From SMWN01 sp965221455 (GTDB lineage Bacteria > Pseudomonadota > Gammaproteobacteria > Eutrophobiales > Eutrophobiaceae), in contig OZ244890.1 of NCBI GenBank assembly GCA_965221455.1, positions 62,001 to 126,000 on the forward strand: a stretch of 64,000 nucleotides of DNA. The letters run 5' to 3'. Of the stretch, positions 47,367 through 57,127 are shown piece by piece (the first letter of the stretch is position 1; each line of letters starts with the position of its first letter). The position numbers and the translations under genes are program-made. The notes below the pieces were generated by a model. It was not told the DNA's origin. It saw nothing but the letters and a program-made list of their open reading frames with translations, and made no database searches.

Positions 47367-47678
47367 TTATTCTTCATCATATATGATTTCCAGATTGGAA
47401 AGATAATGTGATATTTTTTTTACATTCTTACTGATTTTTTCCACATTATTTTCTGTCGCGCCTTCTTCAATTGCAGCACCCATCTCTGACATATCAGGAA
47501 ACCCATAACCTCCCCCAACGCCTTTGACATTGTGTCCAACCACTCTTAATGTCTCGAAATCATTTTCTTGCAGTGCCTTCTCCATGCTGTGTACATCTTT
47601 TTGACGATTTTCCAGAAACCCGGGAATAAGATCTTCAAGAGCGCTATCTACATGGACGACTATTTTATCTTCACTCAT
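47367..47678 (-). CDS. Hpt phosphotransfer protein
   Basis: A 103-residue histidine phosphotransfer domain with the phospho-accepting His49 in GHNVKGVGGGYGF. It is 12 bases upstream of the hybrid kinase on the same strand, so the two form a phosphorelay operon. The final response regulator is not in the window. Confidence 0.88.
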   Translation of the reverse strand: MSEDKIVVHVDSALEDLIPGFLENRQKDVHSMEKALQENDFETLRVVGHNVKGVGGGYGFPDMSEMGAAIEEGATENNVEKISKNVKKISHYLSNLEIIYDEE

Positions 47679-48179
47679 TATGCTTATACCTATTCTGAAT
47701 CTATTAACCTAAACGATATCAGCCTCAGGGCACTATATCCTGTTGACATTATTTTACACCCTCCTTTTGTACGTGACATTGCCGGGTAGATTAAATCCTT
47801 TACTATTGGAACCGCCGCATCGTTTCATCCAGTTTGAACTCGTTGGATCACATATGAAATATGAAACCACTATTGCGGAGAAAATAGAAATGACAACCTT
47901 TCGGTCTACGCCAAACCGGATGATGACACGTTATCCGTAAAATGAAGAAATTGAAAATATATAAACGATGGGGAAATGTCGAAAATACTGAAAATATTTT
48001 AACTCCATGTCTCTTTAGAATGATTTATCAAAGAATATTCCAGCTTATTTAGCTTTTCCCTATACCCTCCAGTTTTTCTCGCACCCATTCTTTGCCGCTA
48101 GCTGAGCGCAACTATCATAGTTTTATGACGATTGTCCCTTTATATTCTAATCAACCACTATCTCTGCGTACGATGCTTC
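47679..48179. other. Intergenic region with one copy of a repeated element
   Basis: No gene is visible. The left part holds a copy of the element at 47701-47752. The remainder is A/T-rich with no recognisable feature. Confidence 0.5.
47701..47752 (-). repeat. Repeated upstream element, copy 1
   Basis: About 50 bases match 49067-49118 at roughly three quarters of positions, including GATATCAGCC and TATCCTGTT. Both copies lie just upstream of a minus-strand gene (here the Hpt/kinase operon), so it may be a shared regulatory element or an old small duplication. Confidence 0.5.
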
Positions 48180-48959
48180 CTATTTACTCTTTTCCATCAA
48201 CTTTTGCGACACTTTCAAAACTATCCTTCTTGGCAGAAATGGAACGATCCAATTAAGCAGAAAACTCCACGACCCTTCATTAAATACTATCAAATCGCCT
48301 TTTATCATTGCATCATACCCACACTTGGCTACGGATTCCGGCGTTGCAGCATTATCCCAAACCGAAACGCCTTCAAGATCTCCCGCTTGTACAAAACCCG
48401 TCGCCACAGTACCGGGACAAAGCGCCGTTACTGTAATATCAGTATCTGCCAGTTCTTGAGCGACAGCCTGAGAAAATGACACCACAAAAGACTTTGTAGC
48501 AAAATAGACCGCCTGCAACGGACCAGGTATAAAGGCGGCAATAGAAGCTACATTCAATATCTTACCGGAATTTCTCCCGACCATATCTTGCAGATACATG
48601 TGTGTTAAATTGACCAGGGAACTCATATTGACTTGCATCATTGCATGATCTTTTGCAAGATCGCGTTCGTGGAATTTCCCATAACCACCAAATCCGGCGT
48701 TATTAACAAGGATGTCGATCTGTACGTTGGCTTCTTTTGTGGTCTTGTAAATCATATGTGCAGAATCAGGCTGGGCAAGATCTGCTGCAATCACGGTTAC
48801 CTTGATATTGTGAGCATCTTCCAATTCCGACTTCAGTTTATTAAGAGCTTCTTCTCTGCGCGCAACAAGAACCAAATCACCGCTCTTTGATGCATGATAG
48901 CGGGCGAGTTCAGCACCAATACCACTTGATGCTCCGGTAATCAAGGCTGTACTTGTCAT
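48180..48959 (-). CDS. Short-chain dehydrogenase/reductase
   Basis: A 259-residue classical SDR with cofactor motif TGASSGIG at residues 8-15, NNAG, the catalytic Ser in NVASIAAF and an intact YFATK active site. A C-terminal hydrophobic stretch (SWSFLLNWIVPFLP) suggests membrane association, as in DltE-like SDRs. Substrate unknown. It stands alone between two intergenic regions that share a repeated element. Confidence 0.9.
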   Translation of the reverse strand: MTSTALITGASSGIGAELARYHASKSGDLVLVARREEALNKLKSELEDAHNIKVTVIAADLAQPDSAHMIYKTTKEANVQIDILVNNAGFGGYGKFHERDLAKDHAMMQVNMSSLVNLTHMYLQDMVGRNSGKILNVASIAAFIPGPLQAVYFATKSFVVSFSQAVAQELADTDITVTALCPGTVATGFVQAGDLEGVSVWDNAATPESVAKCGYDAMIKGDLIVFNEGSWSFLLNWIVPFLPRRIVLKVSQKLMEKSK

Positions 48960-49468
48960 ATTATTTCACCAGTTTAGATTATGTAGACTAATTGACAATC
49001 TTTAAATGCTCAACAACTAACCTGGCAGCAGTTGATCATCCGCTAGACTACCCAAGTCAGGCGATTCGTTTAACCTGAATGATATCAGCCCTGGAGTGAC
49101 ATATCCTGTTAGCACTATATTCTATGCAATATATTTTAGATATATCGCATCAAACATTAGCGCAGCTTTGACGTATCCGGGTGCTTTGACTTATCTAAGC
49201 CTTACATTTAGGGAGTTGGAATACGAAAACCGTCTAAACAGTTCTCTGTATCAACCAACACTATCTACAAGGTCATCAAGGAAGAAGTTCCGATTGCCGC
49301 ATAGGGGGTGTTCTTTTTTACCCTCTGAGTTTACCCCTCTGAAACCTTTGATTTTATTGACCTCAAAAACCCGCTTTCGCTGTTCTCAAATAGATATCTA
49401 AAAGAGAATACCTAAATACGAGACATTGAAAATTTTGAGGTTGACAGGAATTAATGCACCACTCAAAT
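48960..49468. other. Intergenic region with second copy of the repeated element
   Basis: A plus-strand frame at 49096-49401 has no ribosome binding site or recognisable family and I do not call it. The repeated element occupies 49067-49118. The right end runs into a duplicated glmS tail. Confidence 0.5.
49067..49118 (-). repeat. Repeated upstream element, copy 2
   Basis: Partner of the element at 47701-47752. It lies about 110 bases upstream of the SDR start at 48959. Confidence 0.5.
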
Positions 49469-49489
49469 CTATTCCACGGTGACGGACTT
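49469..49489 (-). repeat. Second copy of the glmS 3' end
   Basis: The minus strand here encodes KSVTVE-stop, the exact end of GlmS, in codons that differ from the functional glmS end at 50218 only at third positions (AAG/AAA, ACC/ACG, GTG/GTA, TAG/TAA). It bounds the far side of the unknown gene at 49498-50187. Confidence 0.7.
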
Positions 49490-49497
49490 TGTTCCAA

Positions 49498-50187
49498 CTA
49501 CCGTCCTTTTTTAATCATGAGAGCCATTTCATCCATTTGTTGCTTTGCTTCAGCATGCAGGTAATTATCCCCATTAGTTCTTCTGATACCCTCTGTCACT
49601 TTTTTAGCGTCGCCAGGATAATTTTGACGGATTTCGTTATGCAGATCTTTACCTAAAGGAATAATGAAATCTGGATTAAGTATATCCAGGAGCTTATTGG
49701 TAAAATTCTCCCACGCAATTTTATAAATTTCCTTCGTTGGCTCACTACCCTTATATCTGTATCTGAATGGAACTATATTTATGTAAGAGATATTATCGAT
49801 ATTCTGATCAATTTTTGAAAAAAGATATGCCAGTATTTTAAACCCATTCCATTCTTTCATGTTGTTCTTTACCACTTCCTGGTAAGACCAATAAGTATTA
49901 ATTCGCTCTTCAGGTTTTGATTCTATAAATGCCACAAAACTATCATTCATAGCTCTATCACCATCTTCACTACAAGGCTTACTCTCAGCCCCCGCCTTCG
50001 CTACAAAACACAGTCCAGGTTTGTCTGAAGAGTTCAGATACTTTTCCCCCACATATCCAATAAAAGGATTATTCTCAATTTTCTCACCAAGATTTGTTGA
50101 AAATCTGTCCTTGAAATTTGAATATAACTCATTGCGTTTTGTGCGAGATAACTCATGCAATTGATTGATTATTTGTTTTTCTTCCAT
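49498..50187 (-). CDS. Unknown protein inserted downstream of glmS
   Basis: A 229-residue soluble protein not firmly recognised. INIVPFRYRYKG and LNPDFIIPLGKDLHNEI recall the layout of the uracil-DNA glycosylase superfamily, but the catalytic motifs cannot be identified, so this is a weak suggestion. AGGAAAGA precedes the start at 50187. It is A/T-rich and sits between the functional glmS end and a duplicate of that end, which suggests that it arrived as cargo of an insertion at the glmS 3' end. Confidence 0.7.
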   Translation of the reverse strand: MEEKQIINQLHELSRTKRNELYSNFKDRFSTNLGEKIENNPFIGYVGEKYLNSSDKPGLCFVAKAGAESKPCSEDGDRAMNDSFVAFIESKPEERINTYWSYQEVVKNNMKEWNGFKILAYLFSKIDQNIDNISYINIVPFRYRYKGSEPTKEIYKIAWENFTNKLLDILNPDFIIPLGKDLHNEIRQNYPGDAKKVTEGIRRTNGDNYLHAEAKQQMDEMALMIKKGR

Positions 50188-50217
50188 TTTTCTTTCCTCA
50201 AGGACGGGCGTTGGAGA

Positions 50218-52050
50218 TTATTCTACCGTGACGGATTTAGCCAAATTTCGGGGTTGATCCACATCCGCCCCTTTCAAAACGGCAATATGGTAAGCAAGTA
50301 ACTGCAACGGCAGAGTGTAAACAATCGGTGCGATATATTCGTTAACCGGAGGTATCTTGAGTAATTTAATATCGCTGCCTGAATCGATTGCAACGCTTGT
50401 GTCGGTCACAACGTAGAGTTTTCCTCCTCTGGCGCTAACCTCATGCAAGTTGGATTTCAGTTTTTCCAGAAGTGAGTTATTGGGTGCTACGGCGATAATC
50501 GGCATTTCATTATCCACAAGTGCCAGAGGACCATGTTTCAATTCACCTGCTGGATAGGCTTCCGCGTGAATATAGGAAATTTCCTTGAGTTTAAGTGCGC
50601 CTTCCATAGCTACGGGTAGCATGGTGCCTCGTCCTAAATACAGTGCGTGATTTTTATTTACAAAATGATTTGCCAATTCACTTATTTGTTCATTTAGTTC
50701 AAGCACTGAATTTATTTGTGCGGGCAACTTCTCAAGTCCGGAAATAATTTTTTTCTCGGTCTCGGCATCCAGTCCATGCCTTCTGGCAATAGCCAAAATC
50801 AGCATCAGCAAAGAAACCAGTTGTGTTGTAAATGCCTTGGTGGAAGCGACGCCGATTTCTGTACCGGCTCTTGTCAGAAAAACCAGTTCTGACTCGCGTG
50901 TTATCGAGCTCTCGGCAACATTACATATGGCCAGGGTACTTGAGTAAGCAGATTGTTTTGCCTTCTTCAGTGCAGCCAATGTATCGGCCGTTTCTCCAGA
51001 TTGTGAAATAGCTACGAATAAGGTATTTTTCTGCACGAATATTTCTCTGTATCTAAATTCGCTCGCGACTTCTACCTGACATGAAATATCGGCAATATCT
51101 TCCGCCCAATATTTTGCTACCAGACCTGCATGATAACTGCTCCCACAAGCTACAATCTGAATGGCGTCCACTTTATTAAAGACATTCATCGCGGCATCGC
51201 CAAATGCGCTTTCAACGACTCTACCCTCGTCTAACCGTCCTTCCAGAGTCTCTGTTATGGCTACTGCTTGTTCGTATATCTCCTTTAACATGTAGTGACG
51301 ACAACCTGCCTTATCAACAACGTCGGTGGATAACTCCGATATACTCACCGGACGTTGCACAATGTTCCGTTTGCTATCGTAAATAGTAAGATTGTCTCGC
51401 CTGATATCGGCAATATCCCCCTCTTCAAGGAAGATAAATTGTTGTGTTACGGGTAATAAGGCAAATGTGTCTGAAGCAATAAAATACTCTCCAATACCGA
51501 CTCCTATCACCAGGGGACTACCACTTCGACTTGCAATCATTCTATCGGGATCACGATAATTGATAACGCCAAACGCATAAGCTCCCTCAAGTGTCCCGGT
51601 TGTTTTTATCACTGCTGAAAGTAAATCCTCGCCTTTTGCAAGATGATCGTGAATCTGATTTACGATCACTTCACTATCGGTATCAGATTCGAATTCGTAC
51701 CCGAGACTTAGCTGATGTGTTCTAAGTTGTTCATGATTCTCGATAATACCGTTATGCACCAATGCAACCTGATCACGGCAAATATGAGGATGTGCATTCG
51801 CAATGGTTGGTTTTCCATGCGTCGCCCAACGTGTATGTGCGACACCTGTTTTGCCCGATAACTGATTACCATCAATCGCCTGTTCGAGATCCTTGATTTT
51901 TCCGGCAACCCTGATTCTCTCAAGTACATTGCTACTATTGAGTATGGCAATGCCGGCAGAGTCATAGCCCCTGTATTCCAGGCGTTTTAAACCTTCCAGT
52001 AAAATAGGCGTTACATCCCGCTGTGCAACGGCACCGACTATGCCACACAT
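50218..52050 (-). CDS. glmS: Glutamine--fructose-6-phosphate aminotransferase
   Basis: Makes glucosamine-6-phosphate, the first step to UDP-GlcNAc for cell wall and LPS. The 610-residue protein has the N-terminal glutaminase Cys (MCGIVGAV), GVAHTRWATHG, two SIS domains (ACGSSYHAG, AISQSGETADT) and the C-terminal LAKSVTVE. Full length. Its 3' end is the target site family used by Tn7-like elements and it has been duplicated here. Confidence 0.98.
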   Translation of the reverse strand: MCGIVGAVAQRDVTPILLEGLKRLEYRGYDSAGIAILNSSNVLERIRVAGKIKDLEQAIDGNQLSGKTGVAHTRWATHGKPTIANAHPHICRDQVALVHNGIIENHEQLRTHQLSLGYEFESDTDSEVIVNQIHDHLAKGEDLLSAVIKTTGTLEGAYAFGVINYRDPDRMIASRSGSPLVIGVGIGEYFIASDTFALLPVTQQFIFLEEGDIADIRRDNLTIYDSKRNIVQRPVSISELSTDVVDKAGCRHYMLKEIYEQAVAITETLEGRLDEGRVVESAFGDAAMNVFNKVDAIQIVACGSSYHAGLVAKYWAEDIADISCQVEVASEFRYREIFVQKNTLFVAISQSGETADTLAALKKAKQSAYSSTLAICNVAESSITRESELVFLTRAGTEIGVASTKAFTTQLVSLLMLILAIARRHGLDAETEKKIISGLEKLPAQINSVLELNEQISELANHFVNKNHALYLGRGTMLPVAMEGALKLKEISYIHAEAYPAGELKHGPLALVDNEMPIIAVAPNNSLLEKLKSNLHEVSARGGKLYVVTDTSVAIDSGSDIKLLKIPPVNEYIAPIVYTLPLQLLAYHIAVLKGADVDQPRNLAKSVTVE

Positions 52051-52077
52051 CCTGATACCTCAAATCTGATAATAAAT

Positions 52078-52566
52078 TTAGAAATCATCGGTATCCGCTT
52101 CCAGGACATCTTCCTGAATATATTGTTTTGCTTTTTCCTTGAGCAGCATTTTATTGTTTGGGGAAAGTTTTGGGACCAATGACTGTAAGCTGGCCGCTGC
52201 TCGCGGATGCCCCTGTCTATACGCTGCATAAAGCCATATGTAGGCATTCTCAAAATCCCTGGGCATGCCACGCCCGGCTTCATACATTAGACCTAAATTT
52301 CTTTGCGCATCAGGATGACCGGCTATTGCAGCTTTTTCATACCATTTCCTTGCCAAGGTGAAATCACGCTTTACACCTAAACCGAGCAGATAGTGTACCC
52401 CCAGAAAATTTTGTGATTCCAGGTCATTTTGTTCCGCCCTGATCTTCCATATCGGCAATGCATTTGCATAATCACCTTTTTCAAAAGCAAGCCTTGGGTC
52501 GATATCTTCAGAGCATGAAAACAAGATAAACAATGAACAGTAGATGAATAATTTCTTACGGTTCAT
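52078..52566 (-). CDS. Sel1-repeat lipoprotein
   Basis: From the ATG at 52566 a short basic start and hydrophobic segment end in a lipobox-like LFSC near residue 18, so lipid anchoring is likely. Two Sel1-like repeats follow (SQNFLGVHYLLGLGVKRDFTLARKWYEKAA and AQRNLGLMYEAGRGMPRDFENAYIW read as repeat units). Total 162 residues. Such proteins act as protein-interaction scaffolds in the envelope; no specific partner can be named. It sits 27 bases before glmS on the same strand. Confidence 0.8.
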   Translation of the reverse strand: MNRKKLFIYCSLFILFSCSEDIDPRLAFEKGDYANALPIWKIRAEQNDLESQNFLGVHYLLGLGVKRDFTLARKWYEKAAIAGHPDAQRNLGLMYEAGRGMPRDFENAYIWLYAAYRQGHPRAAASLQSLVPKLSPNNKMLLKEKAKQYIQEDVLEADTDDF

Positions 52567-52768
52567 GAGCAAGTAGTGTCAGGTTAGATATTAATAGTTA
52601 TTGCACCCAGCCTCGCGTATTCTAGCTGATGTCAGACAACCAGGCGAGTCGGTTCAGCGCTAAAAAAATCGGGATGGCGATCTCATATTCAGACAAGCGG
52701 GCAATTATCATGAATTTCTATCGAGATCGCATTGTGGGGATCCAGTCATGATTCTAACTCATGTTATC

Positions 52769-52845
<77 letters not shown>

Positions 52846-52932
52846 ATGTGAAATTTACCGGTGTCTCCAGACTTAGGCATGGCCTGAAAAGACCAGAATC
52901 GTAAAAATAGACCGAAAGCTACCTGCCAGGGA

Positions 52933-53289
52933 CTACCTTCTAAGCAGATCCAATACTTCTTCCAACTCTATTCGAAGCTGCTTTACAATCTGCTGACTTT
53001 GATTTGAATCATCTTTGGCATCATCCCCTGACAGTCGCTGACGTGCGCCACCCGTTGTGAAACCTTGTTCATACAACAGACTTCTAATTTGCCTGATAAG
53101 GATAACATCATGCCTTTGGTAGTAACGCCTGTTGCCACGTCTTTTTAAGGGCTTTAGTTGGGGAAATTCTTGCTCCCAATACCTTAATACGTGTGGCTTT
53201 ACTGCACACAATTCACTTACTTCACCAATAGTGAAGTAGCGTTTACCTGGAATTGCAGGCAATTCTTTATTGTTGGATGCTTCCAGCAT
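52933..53289 (-). CDS. MerR-family regulator downstream of ihfA
   Basis: A 118-residue protein with a MerR helix-turn-helix (YFTIGEVSELCAVKPHVLRYWEQEFPQ begins at residue 18; RRYYQRHDVILIRQI follows). A short coiled C-terminus contains no metal-binding cysteines. Such genes follow ihfA in many gammaproteobacteria. Target unknown. It overlaps the ihfA 3' end by 23 bases. Confidence 0.88.
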   Translation of the reverse strand: MLEASNNKELPAIPGKRYFTIGEVSELCAVKPHVLRYWEQEFPQLKPLKRRGNRRYYQRHDVILIRQIRSLLYEQGFTTGGARQRLSGDDAKDDSNQSQQIVKQLRIELEEVLDLLRR

Positions 53290-53569
53290 ATGCCTCTACC
53301 CGTGACTTAAGTTTTTGTCCTGGACGAAATGTAACCACACGCCGTGCGCTGATAGGAATTTCTTCTCCCGTTTTTGGATTTCGTCCCGGACGTTGATTTT
53401 TTTGTCGTAAATCAAAATTTCCAAACCCTGAAAGTTTTACCTGATTCCCCGATTCCAGTGTCCCCCTAACTTCTTCAAAAAACATCTCGACCAATTCCTT
53501 GGCTTCTCGTTTGTTAAGGCCAAGCTCTTCGTATAAACGCTCCGCCATTTCCGCTTTTGTCAGTGCCAT
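53267..53569 (-). CDS. ihfA: Integration host factor alpha subunit
   Basis: DNA-bending nucleoid protein; works as a heterodimer with IhfB. The 100-residue protein has the HU/IHF signature GFGNFDLRQKNQRPGRNPKTGE. It lies 3 bases after pheT, as in E. coli. Confidence 0.97.
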   Translation of the reverse strand: MALTKAEMAERLYEELGLNKREAKELVEMFFEEVRGTLESGNQVKLSGFGNFDLRQKNQRPGRNPKTGEEIPISARRVVTFRPGQKLKSRVEAYAGSIQQ

Positions 53570-53572
53570 TTC

Positions 53573-55954
53573 TTATTCTCTGAGTAATGCCCCAAATTCT
53601 TTACGGAGGCTGTCCGCGATAGCTATCATGGCCAACTCCACTTCGCCGTCTGTAAGAGTGCTGGAAGTTCGCCGAAAGGTCAAGCCTAAAGCAAGACTTT
53701 TTTCCTTTAAATCAATAGGTTCACCTCGATATACATCAAATAACTCTAGGTTATGTAGCACATCAGGTGCCGTTTTGCTGATAAAATGCATCATTTCAGA
53801 GACTGGCAACTCTTCTTTAACAATAATGGAGATATCCCGCCGCACTGATGGAAACTTTGATAGTTTCTCATATTTTGAGACTATTTGCTCCGAAATGTAC
53901 TTAAGTTCTATTTGAAAGACAAATGTTTCTCTTCCCAAGCCCAGTGCCTTCTGTACCGAGGGGTGTAGCGCACCAAAAAAACCAACCTTTTGATTATTAA
54001 ATATAATGTTTGATGATTTCCCCGGATGTAATGCAGGGTGTTGAATAAAATTAAAATTCACCCCGGTTCTGTAACCATGCAGCTCAAAAATGGCTTCAAT
54101 ATCCTTCTTCAAATCAAAGAAATCACCTGGTCTATCTTTCTCAGCCCATTGATTATTATTAATATTTCCGGCAATTACCCCTGCAATTGCCGAAGTTTGT
54201 GTTAATTTCTGATCATTCTTGAATATCAATCCAGTTTCGAACAATCGTATTCTTGTCTGCTGTCTCTTCTGGTTATAGAGCAATGCCCCAAGCAATCCCG
54301 GCAATAGACTGGTTCTCATCACTGATAGCTCGGATGCAATAGGATTCGCTAATGCTAACGCCGGTACACCGGGATTCAATATTTCCAGTATTTTGGCATC
54401 AACAAAGCTATAGCTGATGACTTCCTGAAAATCTCTGTTGACCAACAACCCACGTATTTTCTTTAAATGGCTGTGACCTTCATTTTCTTTGTAAAGCTGC
54501 AAATGAGTCAGGGGCAATTGTGTTTTGATGTTGCTATAACCATAAATTCGAGCAAGTTCCTCAATCAGATCTGCCTCTATTTCAATATCAAACCGAAATG
54601 ATGGCGCGGACACCAACCACCCTTCTGCATAAACTTCTACCTGCATGCCCAATTTGTAGAGTATCCCGACGATATCTTCTTCGGCCAGAATGATCCCGAG
54701 CAGCCGTTCAATCTGACTACGTCTTAATTGGATTTTCTTTAGCTCCGGTAAATTTTCTTTTGATATCTTCTCAATAATCTCGCCTGCTCTACCACCGCAA
54801 ATATCAATGATTAATTGCGTCGCCCTGGTCATGGCTTTCTTCTGTATCTCAAAATCAACGCCACGCTCAAATCGATGTGAAGAATCTGTGTGTAATCCGT
54901 ATCGCCTCGCCTTCCCTGTAATAGCTCGTGGCTCAAAGAAGGCACTTTCCAGAAAAATATTTGTAGTCGATACAGTTACGGAACTCTTCAAACCTCCCAT
55001 AATACCGGCCATGGCGATAACACCATCATCATCAGCGATGGCCAGGGTATCTGCGGACAAGATATATTCCTGACCATCCAATAAATCGATTTTTTCGTCT
55101 GTTTTTGCATACCTCACGTGAACCGCGCCCTGCAACTTATCATTGTCGAAAGCGTGCATGGGTTGACCAATTTCAAGCATTACAAAATTAGTAATGTCGA
55201 CAACAGGATGGATACTTCTCAAACCACAACGACGTAACTTTTCTGTCAGCCATAAAGGGGAACGTCTGCTAGCGTCAATGCCTTCGACAACTCGTCCAAC
55301 ATACCCTGGACAGGCAGCCGTTTCTTCAATAGTAATCTCCCTGCTTTGTTGACTGCTTGTTGGCGTATGGGTTTCCGGGATAACAGACCGAGTAAGCTCA
55401 CAATCGTTGATGACGGCCAGTTCACGTGCCACTCCGGAGATACTCAGACAATCACCACGATTGGGAGTTAATGATAATTCTATTATTTTGTCGTCCAGGG
55501 AAAGAACATTTCTTAGATCCTCGCCTGGTTCTAAATCATCAGGTAATTCCATCAAGCCCATCGCTTCTTCGGTCAACCCCAGCTCTTCGGCAGAGCACAG
55601 CATGCCCTCAGACAAGACTCCTCTCAGTTCACTGGCATTTATCATGACATTTCCCGGCAATACGGCGCCGACGGGAGCCAATGCAACATAAAGTCCGGCA
55701 CGTACATTTTCAGCACCGCAAACAATCTTGAGATTTTGTATTGACCCGGCGGAAACCTGGCAAATTTTTAATTTTTCTGCGTCAGGATGTTGTTCAACAC
55801 TATCCACTCTGGCTGTAATCACGCCCGTAAATTCGGGAGAGGCGGGTATCACACTGTCGACTTCAAGACCCGCCATTGTTAACTGCTCTGTGAGTTGTTG
55901 CGTATCGCAATCAACATCCACCCATTCACGTAACCATTGTTCGCTGATGTTCAT
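53573..55954 (-). CDS. pheT: Phenylalanine--tRNA ligase beta subunit
   Basis: The 793-residue beta subunit of the (alpha-beta)2 synthetase. It has an N-terminal tRNA-binding OB domain (VITARVDSVEQHPDAEKLKICQV), B3/B4 editing and B5 domains, and a C-terminal ferredoxin-like anticodon-binding domain (FPSVRRDISIIVKEELP). Length is typical (E. coli 795). Co-transcribed with pheS and ihfA. Confidence 0.98.
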   Translation of the reverse strand: MNISEQWLREWVDVDCDTQQLTEQLTMAGLEVDSVIPASPEFTGVITARVDSVEQHPDAEKLKICQVSAGSIQNLKIVCGAENVRAGLYVALAPVGAVLPGNVMINASELRGVLSEGMLCSAEELGLTEEAMGLMELPDDLEPGEDLRNVLSLDDKIIELSLTPNRGDCLSISGVARELAVINDCELTRSVIPETHTPTSSQQSREITIEETAACPGYVGRVVEGIDASRRSPLWLTEKLRRCGLRSIHPVVDITNFVMLEIGQPMHAFDNDKLQGAVHVRYAKTDEKIDLLDGQEYILSADTLAIADDDGVIAMAGIMGGLKSSVTVSTTNIFLESAFFEPRAITGKARRYGLHTDSSHRFERGVDFEIQKKAMTRATQLIIDICGGRAGEIIEKISKENLPELKKIQLRRSQIERLLGIILAEEDIVGILYKLGMQVEVYAEGWLVSAPSFRFDIEIEADLIEELARIYGYSNIKTQLPLTHLQLYKENEGHSHLKKIRGLLVNRDFQEVISYSFVDAKILEILNPGVPALALANPIASELSVMRTSLLPGLLGALLYNQKRQQTRIRLFETGLIFKNDQKLTQTSAIAGVIAGNINNNQWAEKDRPGDFFDLKKDIEAIFELHGYRTGVNFNFIQHPALHPGKSSNIIFNNQKVGFFGALHPSVQKALGLGRETFVFQIELKYISEQIVSKYEKLSKFPSVRRDISIIVKEELPVSEMMHFISKTAPDVLHNLELFDVYRGEPIDLKEKSLALGLTFRRTSSTLTDGEVELAMIAIADSLRKEFGALLRE

Positions 55955-55969
55955 GGCATTGTCTGTTAC

Positions 55970-56947
55970 TTAAAATTGTTCAAGAAAACGCAGGTCATTT
56001 TCAAAAAAAATTCTAAGGTCATCAATACCATATCGTAACATCGCTAAACGCTCGACGCCCATACCGAAAGCAACACCTCTATATTTTTCGCTATCGACAG
56101 CAACATTCGCCAATACTTTCGGATGCACCATGCCACACCCTAATACTTCCAGCCAATCATTCTCTCCCATGATATCCACTTCGGCAGAGGGTTCAGTAAA
56201 CGGGAAATAAGAAGGCCTGAAACGAACCTCAAGTTTTTTATCGAAGAAATGTTCAAGAAAATTAATAATCAATCCCTTGAGCTGGGAAAAATTAATGTGT
56301 TCATCAATCATCAATCCCTCGACTTGATGAAACATGGGTGTATGCGTCATATCCGAGTCACAACGATAAACTTTTCCGGGGGCGATAAATCTTAGTGGCG
56401 GTTTACGTTCTTTCATAAACCGGATTTGTACGGAAGAGGTATGTGTTCTCAGTAATGTATTTTCATCAAAATAAAAAGTATCGTGCATCGCACGCGCAGG
56501 GTGATGAGTGGGAATATTCAATGCCTCGAAATTGTGAAAGTCATCTTCAATCTCCGGTCCTTCAGCAATCTCAAAACCCATCTGCGAAAACAATGATTCT
56601 ATTCGTTCCAGAGTTTGTGTAATCGGATGTAAACTTCCGCTGCCTCTACCACGTCCAGGTAAAGTCACATCCAGTTTTTCTTCAGAAATCCTTGCATTGA
56701 TGTGCTCTTTTTCGAGAAACTCTCGACGAATATTAATCGCATCCTGAACAACTATTTTTGCATCATTAATTGCCTGGCCTGCTGCAGGTCTTGCATCAGC
56801 GGATAACTTTCCCAATTGTTTTAGTTGTTCAGTAAGACTCCCTTTTTTTCCAAGGTATCTAACGCGAACCTGATCAAGATCAATAGCATTTTCTGCTGCA
56901 CCAATATCGGCCCTGGCCTGTTTAACTATTTGGGATAATTTATTCAC
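55970..56947 (-). CDS. pheS: Phenylalanine--tRNA ligase alpha subunit
   Basis: The 325-residue catalytic subunit. It has an N-terminal coiled coil, then class II motifs: HNFEALNIPTHHPARAMHDTFY, TSSVQIRFM and GMGVERLAMLRYG. It starts 180 bases after rplT, beyond a terminator-like hairpin. I see no Phe-rich leader peptide like E. coli pheM in that gap. Confidence 0.98.
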   Translation of the reverse strand: MNKLSQIVKQARADIGAAENAIDLDQVRVRYLGKKGSLTEQLKQLGKLSADARPAAGQAINDAKIVVQDAINIRREFLEKEHINARISEEKLDVTLPGRGRGSGSLHPITQTLERIESLFSQMGFEIAEGPEIEDDFHNFEALNIPTHHPARAMHDTFYFDENTLLRTHTSSVQIRFMKERKPPLRFIAPGKVYRCDSDMTHTPMFHQVEGLMIDEHINFSQLKGLIINFLEHFFDKKLEVRFRPSYFPFTEPSAEVDIMGENDWLEVLGCGMVHPKVLANVAVDSEKYRGVAFGMGVERLAMLRYGIDDLRIFFENDLRFLEQF

Positions 56948-57070
56948 TGGTCATTCAGGGATCGCTGACTACAATTCCAGGAACCCTGACACCAAGGGCG
57001 GACCACCACCATGAACAGCGGAAGAGTTGGGAACGCAGGCACGAGATTCTCTACTATTAGCTATTAGCAC

Positions 57071-57100
57071 AAAAAAGAGGGGAAAAGCTAATTCTTCCCC
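57071..57100 (-). terminator. Terminator or attenuator between rplT and pheS
   Basis: On the minus strand GGGGAA and TTCCCC arms around a 10-base loop are followed by TC and six T. It lies shortly after the rplT stop and before pheS. It could separate the ribosomal part from pheST or attenuate it. Confidence 0.65.
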
Positions 57101-57127
57101 CATAGACGAACTAAAATATATTGATGC

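Noticed and set aside
49400..50240. A Tn7 insertion downstream of glmS
   Set aside because: No tns genes and no Tn7 end sequences are visible, and Tn7 does not normally duplicate the glmS tail. Only the duplicated tail and one gene are supported.
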